Position numbers and translations under genes: made by a program
Notes under the pieces: model-generated
The model's database searches: none
What the model saw: only the letters and a program-made list of their open reading frames with translations
What the model was told of the DNA's origin: nothing
Shown here: piece by piece, positions 1-9,942 of the stretch
Layout: each line of letters begins with the position of its first letter
Numbering within the stretch: the first letter of the stretch is position 1
DNA from: Globomyces pollinis-pini
Lineage: Eukaryota > Chytridiomycota > Chytridiomycetes > Rhizophydiales > Globomycetaceae
Reading direction: 5' to 3'
Length of the DNA: 64,000 nt
Assembly (NCBI GenBank): GCA_025399215.1
Contig: MU621167.1
Span: 1 to 64,000 of the forward strand

Positions 1-610
1 ACGAAATTCTTCACATTTGTCCATAATATCATTAAAGTATTGTTGATACATGGCTGGTCGAAGAACCGAATATCCAAACATACCAGGAGTCAACGCTGTC
101 AAATTACTTCCTTTCTTCTCAGCCAAAGAATCTGGAGTTTCTTTGAAATTGAAGAATTCAAATTCTATTCCTGTTTTAGGAACATAATCAGTAGAAGAGA
201 TGATTTTCTTCAATAACGATCGTGGACAGATAGCTAATGGAACTTTTGTCTTTGGATTCACAAAATCAACTAGAAAGTGTGCAACTCCTGTGAAAGGACA
301 TCTTCGATAAGTATCAAAATCCACTTTGGCTAGAATATCTGCATAACCTGGATCATCAATCAAGATCTTTGGTTTTGGAGAATAATTCTCATCATGCATA
401 TCCCAACCTTTGATTAATATAACTGAAATCTAAATACCAAAAATTACAGAACAGAACCCTATTCATAGCGTTAATAGGTCAAAACTTACCAAACCCATTC
501 AGAGCAGTACTCTTGAACTTTGAAGCATTCATAGTCTTTCCCCTGGAAATCCCATCAATATCACATCCTGTAATAAGCACCTTTTTATCAGACTCTTTCA
601 AGTGTTGCAT
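1..610 (-). CDS. Glutamine synthetase-like protein, N-terminal part (runs off left end)
   Basis: Partial gene on the minus strand. Exon 1 is 610..490 (ATG at 610) and exon 2 is 422 down to the window edge. The 67-nt intron is placed by frame and by homology at the junction NGF|VILIKGWDMHD. Recognisable glutamine-synthetase landmarks are GCDIDGISRGK near residue 16, GWDMHDENY, DPGYADILAKVD, a YRRCPF segment, GIEFEFFNFKETP and TPGMFGYSVLRP. These match the eukaryotic glutamine synthetase/gamma-glutamyl ligase family of the FluG/lengsin/GlnT-like type more than classical GS-II. The C-terminal ATP-binding half is outside the window. The expected chemistry is ATP-dependent ligation of an amine to glutamate. 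The exact substrate cannot be told from this part. The open frame extends upstream of 610 to 772, but that extension does not resemble the family, so I start at 610. Confidence 0.8.
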
Positions 611-852
611 TTTGTAAAAAAGTAATGAGATTGTAATTTTGTATTTGAACCAATTATGAAAAGTGGCCGTTTGGCCATATTGAACCCTATTCCCAAAGTG
701 TCCGTGTAGGGGAATTCCATCTTGGTCGCGATGAAACAAGATCCATTTTGGCGTTGCTTCTTTGACATTCATGATCAGTATTTAATTCATGTTATTTGAC
801 ACAGATATTTGGAATCGCGCTTTATACAGTTAAACCATTTTATTAATTTGTA

Positions 853-1704
853 TTAATGTTTTGATAGCGGTAGCGCTTCATAACGATTTAGATCTTTCTC
901 TACACTATAACCAGCCTGCAGTGGAGTAATGCTGATTTTGTTTTGAGTGATTGCCCAGAAGTCAGTTCCAATTCCTGGGTTTTCCGTTATGAGCTTGGGT
1001 TTCCAGAGAAATCCGTCATCTGTCTTTGTATATAATGAAGAGTATCCTCCATTGTAAAATTGACACCATTCATAACCTTCAAACGGTACGGCGATCAAAG
1101 GTACATTAATATTGAAAAGTTGAGGTGGTTCAGGAATAGTATTCCAGTGATTCCAAAGTTGATGAATAAGATGAGCAGAAGCGTTACAAGCTTGCAGAAC
1201 TCGATTTTCCTCCTTTATAGTTTCATATCCAAAATAACCGAATGAAAGTGCGATACTTCTGACCCCACATACAACACCCTCAAGGGCACCTCCTATAGTT
1301 CCCGAAGAAAGTGCAGAGGCATTTCCAGTGTTTCGTCCTAAATTCGGTCCAGTTACAACAAGATCGATTTCATTGACAAACAAATGGTGCAAGGCAATAT
1401 TCACACATGCAGCAGGAGTAGCGTTTAGCAAAATCCAGTCTCCTTCTGATTGTTTAGAAGATATATCACCGGTTTTTGGATTATAGTAAGAGATCAAAAC
1501 CTCTTCTTCGATATGGAAGCCTTTACTGATCCATGATTTTTGACAATTTGGAATGACGACTCTGAACAATTAATAGGTGGTTAAATAATACTTGTAATTC
1601 CAACCCAACTTTGTTAAACAGTCCAGAAAAGGGATCAAAAAAGGACTCTTTGTACTTGGAGGTCCATCGTCATTTGAAATCAAAAGAGTTGGATACTTTG
1701 TCAT
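853..1704 (-). CDS. SurE-like survival protein / 5'(3')-nucleotidase-type phosphatase
   Basis: Two exons on the minus strand, 1704..1592 and 1561..853, joined across a 30-nt intron, giving 273 aa. The start at MTKYPTLLISNDDGPP puts the SurE metal-binding motif NDDG near residue 10, as in the family. After splicing the motif GWNYKVVIPNCQKSWISKG is continuous. It corresponds to the conserved segment that ends in the Q-S-W element of SurE. Further matches are the NATPAACVN block, the VVTGPNLGRNTG block (the SurE 'SGPNxGxN' motif) and SGTIGGALEG. SurE proteins dephosphorylate nucleoside monophosphates and some polyphosphates with a divalent metal. Fungal copies are cytosolic or secreted acid phosphatases, and no signal peptide is obvious here. 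It lies 242 bp upstream of the glutamine-synthetase-like gene on the same strand. Confidence 0.85.
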
Positions 1705-1919
1705 TAAAATTGGATAAGTTTGAAGATCTGAATTCAGAGAAGCCACTGATGTTGGAAATCGATCGGAGAATTCCTTAAAGTAAGACACAAGAGAGAAAAA
1801 TGATGAACTAAAATAAGGAATGGTGCTAATGAGGTCAGAATGAACTTGGATGAACGTGTATATAATTATCACAACAAAGACCAATATTGATTTTTTTTTT
1901 AGAAATAGATAACTGGAGT

Positions 1920-2924
1920 TTATTGAAAAGTACTGTATAATATGGTGCAGATTAGTAAACCAACACTGAAATAAAGTAGCCTATCTACTGACTTGTCTTC
2001 AATCAACTCTCGGCAGTGCATTGGTGTTTGCTCCATTTGCTGAGTAACCGGTATCTCTGGTATATAAAACACCCTGGAATCTTTTAACAGTAGATTGACA
2101 CAATCCTGATGTCCATTCACTATTGCTGATCGGATTGGGAAATAGTTAGATGCATTAGGATCTACTCGTGGATCGTCTAATAACGCTTTCAATGCGTTCA
2201 TATGTCCCTGTTCCGCTGCAAAACATACTGGATAATTGTCGTCTACAGTTGGATCAACTTTTACACAGGCTAGTAATATTTTGACGCATTCGGTGTGCCC
2301 ATTTGATGCTGCAAATTTGATAGAATAATTATCATCATCTGAAGCATCAACACGACTGTCTTTCAACAATATTTCTAAACACTTTAAGTGGCCATTTTGA
2401 GACGCTAAACAAACTGGAAAGTTATTATCAACTGCTGGATCAACACGACTGTCTGTAAGCAGGAGTTCTAAACATTCTGGATAGCCATCTTGAGCCGCAA
2501 TTCTGACTGCGAATTGATTGTTCAATGATGGATCTACAGATGGGATGTTTAGCATCGTTTGAACTATATCTGTGAACCCATACGAAACTGAACAATAAAA
2601 CAGATCTTGTAGCTCCAAAGTAGATAGTTGATAAGGTTTAGATTTCAATAATGATCGCACAATATTTTGCTGTTTATAGTATAATAATTGCTTAAGCCTG
2701 TAGAGGTTCATACATTCTAACTGTGGTTTGATAAAAAGTGATAGATTTTTGTTTGGATAAATCAAAAGGCTTTGATTATAAGCTTCCCAAGTTACATTGA
2801 TGGAGCGATTTTGATCCAGGTAATTGTTTGAAGTTTGAAAAGTTACGATCGATTGAAGGTTCAAGTGGGCAAGTATCATTTCCAATATCTCAATTGGAAA
2901 GTCTGATAACTGGGTACGAGACAT
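1920..2924 (-). CDS. F-box-like / ankyrin-repeat protein with C-terminal membrane tail (paralogue 1)
   Basis: Intron-less 334-aa gene. Residues about 7-30 (LSDFPIEILEMILAHLNLQS) look like a short F-box helix pair. Residues about 100-290 carry six ankyrin repeats of the form 'NGHxxCLxxLLxDSRVDPxxDNNxPxxxAA'. The C-terminus holds a hydrophobic stretch (LLYFSVGLLICTILYS) that could be a tail anchor. Two related genes sit nearby at 3299-4012 and 8378-9475. F-box plus ankyrin architecture suggests a substrate adaptor of an SCF-type ubiquitin ligase, but that is inference. The F-box match is weak, and the repeats alone would be compatible with many scaffold roles. Large families of such ankyrin proteins are common in zoosporic fungi. 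Confidence 0.8.
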   Translation of the reverse strand: MSRTQLSDFPIEILEMILAHLNLQSIVTFQTSNNYLDQNRSINVTWEAYNQSLLIYPNKNLSLFIKPQLECMNLYRLKQLLYYKQQNIVRSLLKSKPYQLSTLELQDLFYCSVSYGFTDIVQTMLNIPSVDPSLNNQFAVRIAAQDGYPECLELLLTDSRVDPAVDNNFPVCLASQNGHLKCLEILLKDSRVDASDDDNYSIKFAASNGHTECVKILLACVKVDPTVDDNYPVCFAAEQGHMNALKALLDDPRVDPNASNYFPIRSAIVNGHQDCVNLLLKDSRVFYIPEIPVTQQMEQTPMHCRELIEDKSVDRLLYFSVGLLICTILYSTFQ

Positions 2925-3298
2925 GTTGGATGAGGCTCTGATGCTTTTGTATTTGTTATATTTCGATATATAGAGGAAACTTTTAATGTCTGCGCGTTAA
3001 ACAACAGATCTGCATTTTGTCTGTCACACCTGATCACCTTCCCATTCGCATACCAAGCACATTCATAATACAACAGTATTTAATTAATTGCTTTAATTTT
3101 CTATGTCGCAGCTGTTACAAAGGATACCTATAATACTATTACGGAGAAAATGTTTGTTCACGTTTAAAAATGCTTGATGTTAAACATTACATTTATTCAA
3201 TCAATATATTCAGAACCATCTGATAGTGATTCTCTATCTCCATTTGTTTTAGATATTACGTAGACTTCCAACCAAGTATAGAATGGCCACAATACTAT
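2925..3298. other. Intergenic spacer between ankyrin paralogues 1 and 2
   Basis: About 370 bp between the start of one ankyrin gene and the stop of the next. It should contain the promoter of paralogue 1 and the 3' end of paralogue 2. I see no gene, RNA or repeat here. Confidence 0.5.
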
Positions 3299-4012
3299 TT
3301 AAGAACAATCAAACTCTTCAGAAGACCCAATTATCTCCTTTATTCTTGAATCCAAAAGTAGCAATCGGCTACACTCTGTATGACCTAAAGATCAGAATCT
3401 ATTTAACTAACCATTTGTTGTTGCAGCCAACAAAGCGAAATTGAAAGACACAGTTGGATCAACCTTGTCATTGTTTAACAACAATCGAACACATTCAATA
3501 TGTCCATTAAAGGCGGCATATCGTATGCCGTAGTTGTTGTTCAGCGTTGGGTCTACAGCCCAATTATTCAATAGGATCTGTAGAATTTTCTCCTTCCCAT
3601 CATAACACACTCTGCACCACAGTTTCCTCAATGTAGCCATTGACACACTGTTCTGATTCCAACTAAGGAACTTATAGATGGTTTCATATGCATGTAAATT
3701 ATACAACTGTATCATATTGGAATCATTGATACTGCTAAATGTGACAGTACAATGCTGGTCAATAGATTTCACGATTGAAGATGAATGACTAGGATTTAAA
3801 AGAGGGGTTTCCAGCAAAGAATTTGATATAGATTCCCAAGTGAGTGCAGGAATAAGTCCATTGACGAAGAATGTACTAGACCTTTTGAGATGATGGAAGT
3901 CTTTTAGAGTTAAATGAGGAATGATTAGAGACCATATATCGTAACCCAACATACTTACTATACACTCTGCCATAAAAACTACTGGATAAACAACTTGCTG
4001 TGCATTTGCCAT
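3299..4012 (-). CDS. Ankyrin-repeat protein (paralogue 2), completed by a 27-nt intron
   Basis: Exon 1 is 4012..3412 and exon 2 is 3384..3299, giving 228 aa. The first open frame stops at 3407 in the middle of an ankyrin repeat. Removing a 27-nt GT..AG intron (3411..3385) restores the repeat as TNG|HTECSRLLLLDSR, so the gene is not truncated at that stop. The N-terminal half has an F-box-like region (WSLIIPHLTLKDFHHLKRS), then a divergent helical part. The ankyrin repeats start near residue 145. It has only about three repeats, fewer than its neighbours. A second start at MAECIVSM (residue 14) is possible. The likely role is a protein-interaction adaptor; no partner can be inferred. Confidence 0.75.
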
Positions 4013-4084
4013 AAAAATGGATAAACGATAACGGTAAGTTGCTACCCAAAGTGATACTAAAACTTTTTTTCATTCAGTAAACGG

Positions 4085-4300
4085 TACACTTTTTTTTAAT
4101 ATAAACTGTTGTGGACTCTAGTTGAAATTTTGTCCTAACAAATGCAGGTAAAGTATAAAGTTTCGAAGTTTGCTTGCAAATAATAGATAATTGCATTACG
4201 AGGCAGTGATGATGGGCAACACATTAACGAAGAATCTCAACACAGCAAAAACAATAAAGGGTGCTCTGTTTGTCTTAGTGTCTTACAACAAACTAACTTT
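4085..4300. repeat. Diverged direct repeat, copy A
   Basis: This segment and 4590-4800 align over much of about 200 bp in the same orientation. Shared blocks include a gtacac/gtacat followed by a T-run and 'taatataaa', and near the other end 'caacacattaacgaa' followed by 'atctcaa'. A matching 'gtctta' lies further on. In copy A the minus-strand frame that is open in copy B is interrupted by stops. Confidence 0.65.
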
Positions 4301-4457
4301 GCGTGACAGCGATGTTTCTACTTGGATTCCCTTACACGTGATTCTACAAACCTGCTATAAAAGTAATAGTTGTGTAGGCATAATCTGTATTTTGGCGGTA
4401 CTGTAAAGAGTATTAATTACCTGCAATTTGGCGTTACTTTGGATTACTTTAACCAAA

Positions 4458-4800
4458 TCAGAGACATTCAACTACTGAAAATGATGCCGCAAAGAGACAC
4501 ATTTTCGATCTTGAAACGCGCAAAAGCGACGGGGGAACTATAACCAATTTCATAAGTTGTTGATTCAAAAAACGACTCAGCTCTAGCAGTACATTCTTTT
4601 TTAATATAAAATGCTGGGAACTGTTGAATTGTTCTTTTTCATTCTTTCCAATCAATAAATTCTCCTTAACATATGCACGGTTCGATTGACTTCGTTTTGA
4701 GTTTTGAAGTTGCAGATAATAAAACATAGTGATGGCCAACACATTAACGAATGATCTCAAAATAGTAAGAACTGTAAATAGTGCTATGTCCTGTCTTTTC
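4458..4800 (-). repeat. Diverged direct repeat, copy B, with a 100-codon open frame of unknown nature
   Basis: Copy B of the direct repeat. On the minus strand it keeps a 100-codon frame (4760..4458). Residue blocks such as RSFVNVLAIT and HFILKKNVL correspond to RFFVNVLPII and QFILKKSVP in the broken copy A. This could be a small lineage-specific gene with a decayed duplicate, or a degenerate mobile-element fragment that is open by chance. I do not recognise the protein. No terminal inverted repeats or target-site duplications are visible. Confidence 0.4.
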
Positions 4801-5555
4801 GTCTTACCATGAACTTACCAATGCTTTTGCGATCGAATGGGATTTTTCTCCTAGAATCCTCCTAATTGGGTAGCGCTTTACACATGGACTTACAAATGGG
4901 TTTATACGGCCACTTAGTTGGCCAAATTTTATTCGACTCGTATGTAATTGCAGAATTGTGAAATAAACCTCAAAAAGTATTTGGCATGAATGCTATTTCT
5001 CTTTTTAAAATATTTGAGCGAAGGTAATAGAAGTAGAGTTTTGGAATTCTTTTCCCATCTTGGCTGTAGTATAATAATCAAATTTGCGTTATTAATTCAT
5101 TATCATCACTACATGATATCATTCTTCCGGGGTAATGAAGAGCTGCTTTTCATGCTTTTATGCCAATTCTGACATAAGATACTCTTTGCTTCGAGATATC
5201 TGCATTCTGCAATACAACAATTTTTGACGTTCACAACCGTCTTGAACTCAGACTTAGGGGATGAAGTTGTGGAGTGTGAGAAGTATGTGTTTCGAAAATG
5301 CATATCATTACAACAACGGTATCGGATACCCCACATTGACTGTGAAATAAGGTTCGCGACTTACGATCACTGAGGACTAGGCACTTAAATGTGATAATTA
5401 TCCATAGATACATACAAACATAGATTTGTTATATTGATAATCAATTAAATTAATAAATATAAAATATTGTTCCGTCTCATTGTCTAGTTGCTATTGTTCA
5501 CTACACGTGAAATTTGTCTGTCAAATCTTTTGTCTAATTGATAGGAATTACAGAT
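4801..5555. other. Intergenic region upstream of the zinc-finger gene
   Basis: About 750 bp of AT-rich DNA with no convincing reading frame. A small inverted repeat (ggcca..tggcc) lies near 4909-4922. The last 200 bp should hold the promoter of the zinc-finger gene. Confidence 0.4.
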
Positions 5556-6242
5556 ATGTTCACATCTACTAGTAATGAAGAGGTTTCTCCAGATTTTAAT
5601 CTCGTACTCGGCAACCCATTTTTATTTCAGAACAATCTAAAGGAAGAGTCATTTAGACCTGATTTTCAAGATAAATCTTCATTGACTTTGGTAGATTATC
5701 AACCAGATTCTTTCCGTCATAATTCAATGGACCATATGGAATACTCAATGGGACATATAAACCAGTCTAACCATTCTATCTCGGAGTCTCTTTTGTATCT
5801 GCAAGACCAATCCAACTATCTACAATTTATGCATCAAACTGACCTCAATCCTAGCATGATGTCCCACTCAAACTTTGAAAGCACTAGCCATTATATAAAT
5901 GAACAAATTAGTAAACCAGAGACGCGAACAAAGACATTCCATTGCGATTTTCCAGATTGTGGAAAACAATTCAAAAAGCATCATGCTTTAAATACTCATA
6001 AAAAAGTTCATTCTGGTGATCAAAAACCATTTGTATGTAACGTCTGTAGTTGGTCATTTTCACGTAGCCATGATTTAAAACGTCATGAGTATATTCATTC
6101 AAAATACAAGCCATTTATATGCGAGGAATGTAATCGTGGGTTCTCTCGAAGAGATGCTCTGAAACGTCATTTGGATTCATGGAAGAGTCGACAAGGTGGT
6201 TGCAATAGTGTCAAAAAGAAGCCATATTACCTTGTTCAGTGA
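5556..6242 (+). CDS. C2H2 zinc-finger transcription factor
   Basis: Intron-less gene of 228 aa counted from the first ATG (5556); an upstream TTG in frame is not a credible start. Three tandem C2H2 fingers lie at residues about 135-215. The first is CDFPDCGKQFKKHHALNTHKKVH, followed by a CNVC..H..H finger and a CEECNRGFSRRDALKRH finger. The linkers are near the TGEKP type (SGDQKPF, SKYKPF). The N-terminal 130 residues are Ser/Asn/Gln-rich and disordered-looking, as in fungal activators. The third finger's final spacing (H..DSWKSRQGGC) resembles fungal factors in which the last ligand is a Cys. Target genes cannot be predicted. The closest general class is the Msn2/Azf1-like fungal C2H2 group. 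Confidence 0.85.
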   Translation: MFTSTSNEEVSPDFNLVLGNPFLFQNNLKEESFRPDFQDKSSLTLVDYQPDSFRHNSMDHMEYSMGHINQSNHSISESLLYLQDQSNYLQFMHQTDLNPSMMSHSNFESTSHYINEQISKPETRTKTFHCDFPDCGKQFKKHHALNTHKKVHSGDQKPFVCNVCSWSFSRSHDLKRHEYIHSKYKPFICEECNRGFSRRDALKRHLDSWKSRQGGCNSVKKKPYYLVQ

Positions 6243-6346
6243 TGGTTTGAAATAAAGGTCTATATTCGCAAACTTAGAATATATTATAATCAATTGATTT
6301 ATAGTGATAGTTTAAATAGTTTGTGTTTTTCATACTAGACGCGTTA

Positions 6347-8307
6347 ATGTTTATCACACTGTTTGGATGGAGTTTGGAATGCAATCAATGGGCTACCAAG
6401 GAATATGATTACGTTAGACTGGAATATAATAACTGGAAATCAGAATATCTTTGCACTACGCTTGGCAAGGTTTGAAATATCTGAAACTGACTTTAGCAAA
6501 AACTATCAACCCAGTGCGTCATTCATGGGGAACTAGTTCAAGATTGGAATGTTAGTGGTATTAAATACTCCAATGGGGTTGAATCAAGTGTCAAAACTAT
6601 TGCTTCAGCCAAAGTTACTAAATACCAAGAAGGGTTGAAGTGTTATTTTATATCCAGTTGTGGTCGAATAGTGGCAACAGGAACAGTTGAATCAATTAAA
6701 AAGATCCGTTCGGATATGATCCAGCAATTGACTTGTGTCCAAGCATATGAGTTCGATACTGTTGATGGCTCAAATTTAACTATTTTAACTGGATTGCTCA
6801 ATTTAAATAACTGGGATACGAAATCTGTTTATCAGAACTTGTATGGTGCGGTAGAGGTGTTTTTGAAGAGTCAATTGGAGATCCACAAACAAACCATAGA
6901 CAACACAGCTGTAGCTGAGAGCTTAAGTATGGAAAAATTAATCAACAAGAGAATTTCGAAAAGTTATTTGAAGAAGTATCAGCAGTTTATATCGATAGAA
7001 GATGTCAGCACTAACAATGAGATGTTGCAACCAATTTCAGTCATCTACGGAATGGAAACCCCAATTCAAGGTAAAATTAATCGAATCGCTCATTGATAGA
7101 AATGACATTGAAATGTAAACTGGATAGAAGCTCGAAAAGCGACACTAATGCACCCAGTTGTCCATCAATATCCCAGATTGAAGAATGTTTTCAACAAATG
7201 AGCGTTCATCAGATTATTCATAAGCTTACACATTATAAAACTTCCGTTCTAGCATCTCTTTGCAGTATAAAGGATTTGGCACAATCGTATGTCTTAGGGC
7301 AACAAAATGCAATTCTGTTTTACGATATAACACAAAGTCTCAAATCTACTATATTTAAGCTAATAGCCTACTTACATTCCATGGTAGAGCTTTTCATTGT
7401 TCGCTTTGGAATCAAATCCTTTCAACACCTTTTGATTAAATCAATAATCATAGAGTTGGATCATTTTCACAGAAAAAACAGGTTGCGAAATAATACCGGA
7501 TTTATCAAGAAGAATATCGAGTATAATTTGGAACATGTTATGGTATTGATTGATAAGTCAATTTACCTGTTTGAAGATATCAGTCACCATGAATTCAATG
7601 ATTTTTATTTGAATCCTCAATTCTTTCGAATGATTACTTACAGTATCACATTATTGAATTCAATGATTAATCAATTCATATCTTTCAACAAATCCAAGGA
7701 ATTTTTCTCCAAAGTTTGGCCAATTATTTGTAATAATGGATTTATATTCATCATATATTTACCATCGAACACTACCATCAACCTTGATATATTTCAATTG
7801 TTCAAATCTATCAAAATCACGTTTCATAATCAATTGGATTTAAATCACATCAAGATTTTTAAAGAAAATCATGACTGGATATTATCAATACCAATGGAAC
7901 AACCTATATTTAAAAAATTAATATTAAAAATGAATGAGATGATCAGAATTATTCCAATAGCATTAATTTACCAAGTAAATAACGAACCGTTAAATGATCA
8001 AGTCTCAAAACTATCTCATACATCTTTGAAAATACTTCAAGAGTACACTGATACTATATCAAAGAAAATCTACATATCGTGTGACTTGTTGTTTAAATTG
8101 AAGGAATGTATTCAAGAATTGAAACTTGGCTGCATAAATGTGGGGAAAATAGTGGAAATTCTTCGATTATTACAGAATCATATTTCGGACACTGGCATGT
8201 CAATATTTGGGAATTTTTGGGGTTATCATACTGGTGTTAGTGGAGTTTTCACGTTAAATGAGTTGGAATTTTTAGGAAATGATGGCAAAATCTTAATCAC
8301 AGAATAA
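6347..8307 (+). CDS. Large conserved-looking protein of unknown function (orphan)
   Basis: Three exons, 6347..6469, 6497..7070 and 7100..8307, joined across introns of 27 and 29 nt, give one frame of 634 aa. The splice sites are GT..AG and the frame stays open through both joins, which supports a real gene. I do not recognise the family. The protein is predicted to be mostly helical, with long hydrophobic-helical segments in the C-terminal 400 residues. There are no obvious catalytic motifs, no clear signal peptide and no convincing transmembrane helices. The N-terminal 120 residues contain Trp- and Cys-rich stretches (FGWSLECNQW). It lies convergent with the ankyrin gene that follows. Confidence 0.65.
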
Positions 8308-8377
8308 TCACCAATTAAATCAGGTAGAATTGTACATTTAATATAATATGCTTAATACTACTTTATTACCTTCAATT

Positions 8378-9475
8378 CTATGAGCTAAAATATTTAGATT
8401 TTGTTTTGGATATGTCTAATTTCCTCCCTGATAAGGATTTCATTACTTTTGGGTTATTTTTCAACACAATGACGGCTTCTGGATGGCCTTTGACAAATGC
8501 TATTCGTAACGGATAATTATTGTCAATTGTTGGATCAACTCTTGTGTCTTTCAACAATACCTTTACGCAATCTGTATGTCCCAACTCAGCAGCTAAACAT
8601 ATTGCTGAATTATCTACTGCTGCTGGATCCACTCTTTTATCTTTTAACAAATATTCTACAACTTGTGCATGTCCAATTTGTGCTGCTATTCGCAGTGGAT
8701 TGCTTTGATTAGCACTTGGATTCACCCGCTTGTCAGCCATTAATAATTTTACACAATCCAAGTGTCCGTTAGCAGCGGCATTTTGAATAGCATAATTGTC
8801 AGCCGATGATGGATCTAATGTAGGGTCTGATAGAAGGAACAACAAAATATCGGCATGGCCAAAGTAAGCAGCATTACGCAAAGCATCAACTGTAGTATAT
8901 CCCCTTTTAACTTTTTCATCATTCCAAAGTGTAACAACACATTCATAGTGGCCATTTGCAGCTGCATAGCAAATTGCATCGTTATCATCGTTATCTTCTC
9001 GTACCACTTCAATGATGAGTAGAATGTTTGGAGAGTATAGGTGTTTTTTAGACAATCGTTTTTCAAAATCGTCTCTAGCAGCAGGGTTTACTGAAGTATC
9101 GGTCATTAACAATTTCATCATATCATTCAATCCATCAATTGCAGTTCTAAAAAACAATTCTTGCTTAGTATCATTTGATAGTCTTGGTAAGTTCTTTGGT
9201 ATTGATAAAAACTTGTGAATTGCTTTAAACTGTTTATGATTATACAACATCTCTAATCGTTCATCATTCAAAAAATCTACTTTTGGTTTCATCAAATGAC
9301 TGATTTCTTTTGAATAACGACTGATTGATTCCACATATGCGTCCCAAGTAACAGTGGTAAGGATTGGTAAGTTTGACTGATTACTAGAGTATCTTAATCG
9401 ATGATATTCTACCAAACTGAGATGTATAGTTACCATAAATAAGATTTCTGCAGGTAGTTTGAATATTTCAATCAT
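8378..9475 (-). CDS. F-box-like / ankyrin-repeat protein (paralogue 3)
   Basis: Single exon, 365 aa from the ATG at 9475; the longer frame to 9565 begins with TTG. The N-terminus MIEIFKLPAEILFMVTIHLSL is F-box-like, with the same 'LPxEIL..I..HL' pattern as paralogue 1. Ankyrin repeats run from about residue 140 to 345, with the repeating core 'NGHLDCVKLLMADKRVNPSA'. It shares its upstream region of about 145 bp with the small gene on the opposite strand (9621). Its presumed function is a protein-interaction adaptor. Confidence 0.8.
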   Translation of the reverse strand: MIEIFKLPAEILFMVTIHLSLVEYHRLRYSSNQSNLPILTTVTWDAYVESISRYSKEISHLMKPKVDFLNDERLEMLYNHKQFKAIHKFLSIPKNLPRLSNDTKQELFFRTAIDGLNDMMKLLMTDTSVNPAARDDFEKRLSKKHLYSPNILLIIEVVREDNDDNDAICYAAANGHYECVVTLWNDEKVKRGYTTVDALRNAAYFGHADILLFLLSDPTLDPSSADNYAIQNAAANGHLDCVKLLMADKRVNPSANQSNPLRIAAQIGHAQVVEYLLKDKRVDPAAVDNSAICLAAELGHTDCVKVLLKDTRVDPTIDNNYPLRIAFVKGHPEAVIVLKNNPKVMKSLSGRKLDISKTKSKYFSS

Positions 9476-9620
9476 TGATTTGGGATAAAAAGATAACCTT
9501 TCTAAATCTTCAATGGACCCAACTTCACCAACAATTGATATTTGTCCCCCATAAAAGTCCTTCAATTCTTGTTTGAGTTAAAGTCCTCACTTTCCCAATT
9601 CCAATGGTTTTTAGTTTTTT

Positions 9621-9884
9621 ATGACTTCAACATATCAAACGTTAACTGAAATATCTCCTGATCCTCATTTCGCTTCAGAGAGCATTCAACCTCAAATATC
9701 AAAACCTTTTCCTTATGGATTTTCAGTAAAGAAAACTCCATTATTGGATGGTAATGGATCCTGATTTAAACCTGTAGTTTCTCATCCAAACTCTTTCTGG
9801 AGTCGAACTGATGGACAGCAATACGATAATACAAAAGTCGCTTCTATCTTTGATTGTCGAATTATTATAAAATCAAAAGATTGA
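9621..9884 (+). CDS. Small spliced gene, 78-aa protein of unknown function
   Basis: Neither half is long enough to stand out as an open frame. Exon 1 is 9621..9750 and exon 2 is 9778..9884, and removing the 27-nt GT..AG intron (9751..9777) gives one continuous frame of 78 aa. The intron has the size and ends of those proven in neighbouring genes. The protein is Pro/Ser-rich and soluble (MTSTYQTLTEISPDP at the start, ending IIIKSKD), with an aromatic-rich middle (FWSRTD). I do not recognise it. It might belong to the many small, poorly conserved axonemal or cytosolic proteins of zoosporic fungi, but nothing proves that. Confidence 0.5.
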
Positions 9885-9942
9885 TCACCATAACTTAAAA
9901 CAAATAAAGCTTATCAGTTCAATGGATTAAGATACTGTTTAT

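Noticed and set aside
3407..4012. Second ankyrin gene looks truncated at TTNG*
   Set aside because: The stop lies inside a 27-nt intron; the repeat continues as HTECSRLLLL after splicing.
4191..4406. 71-codon plus-strand frame in repeat copy A
   Set aside because: It is confined to the repeat and its flank, no counterpart is open in copy B, and composition is not protein-like.
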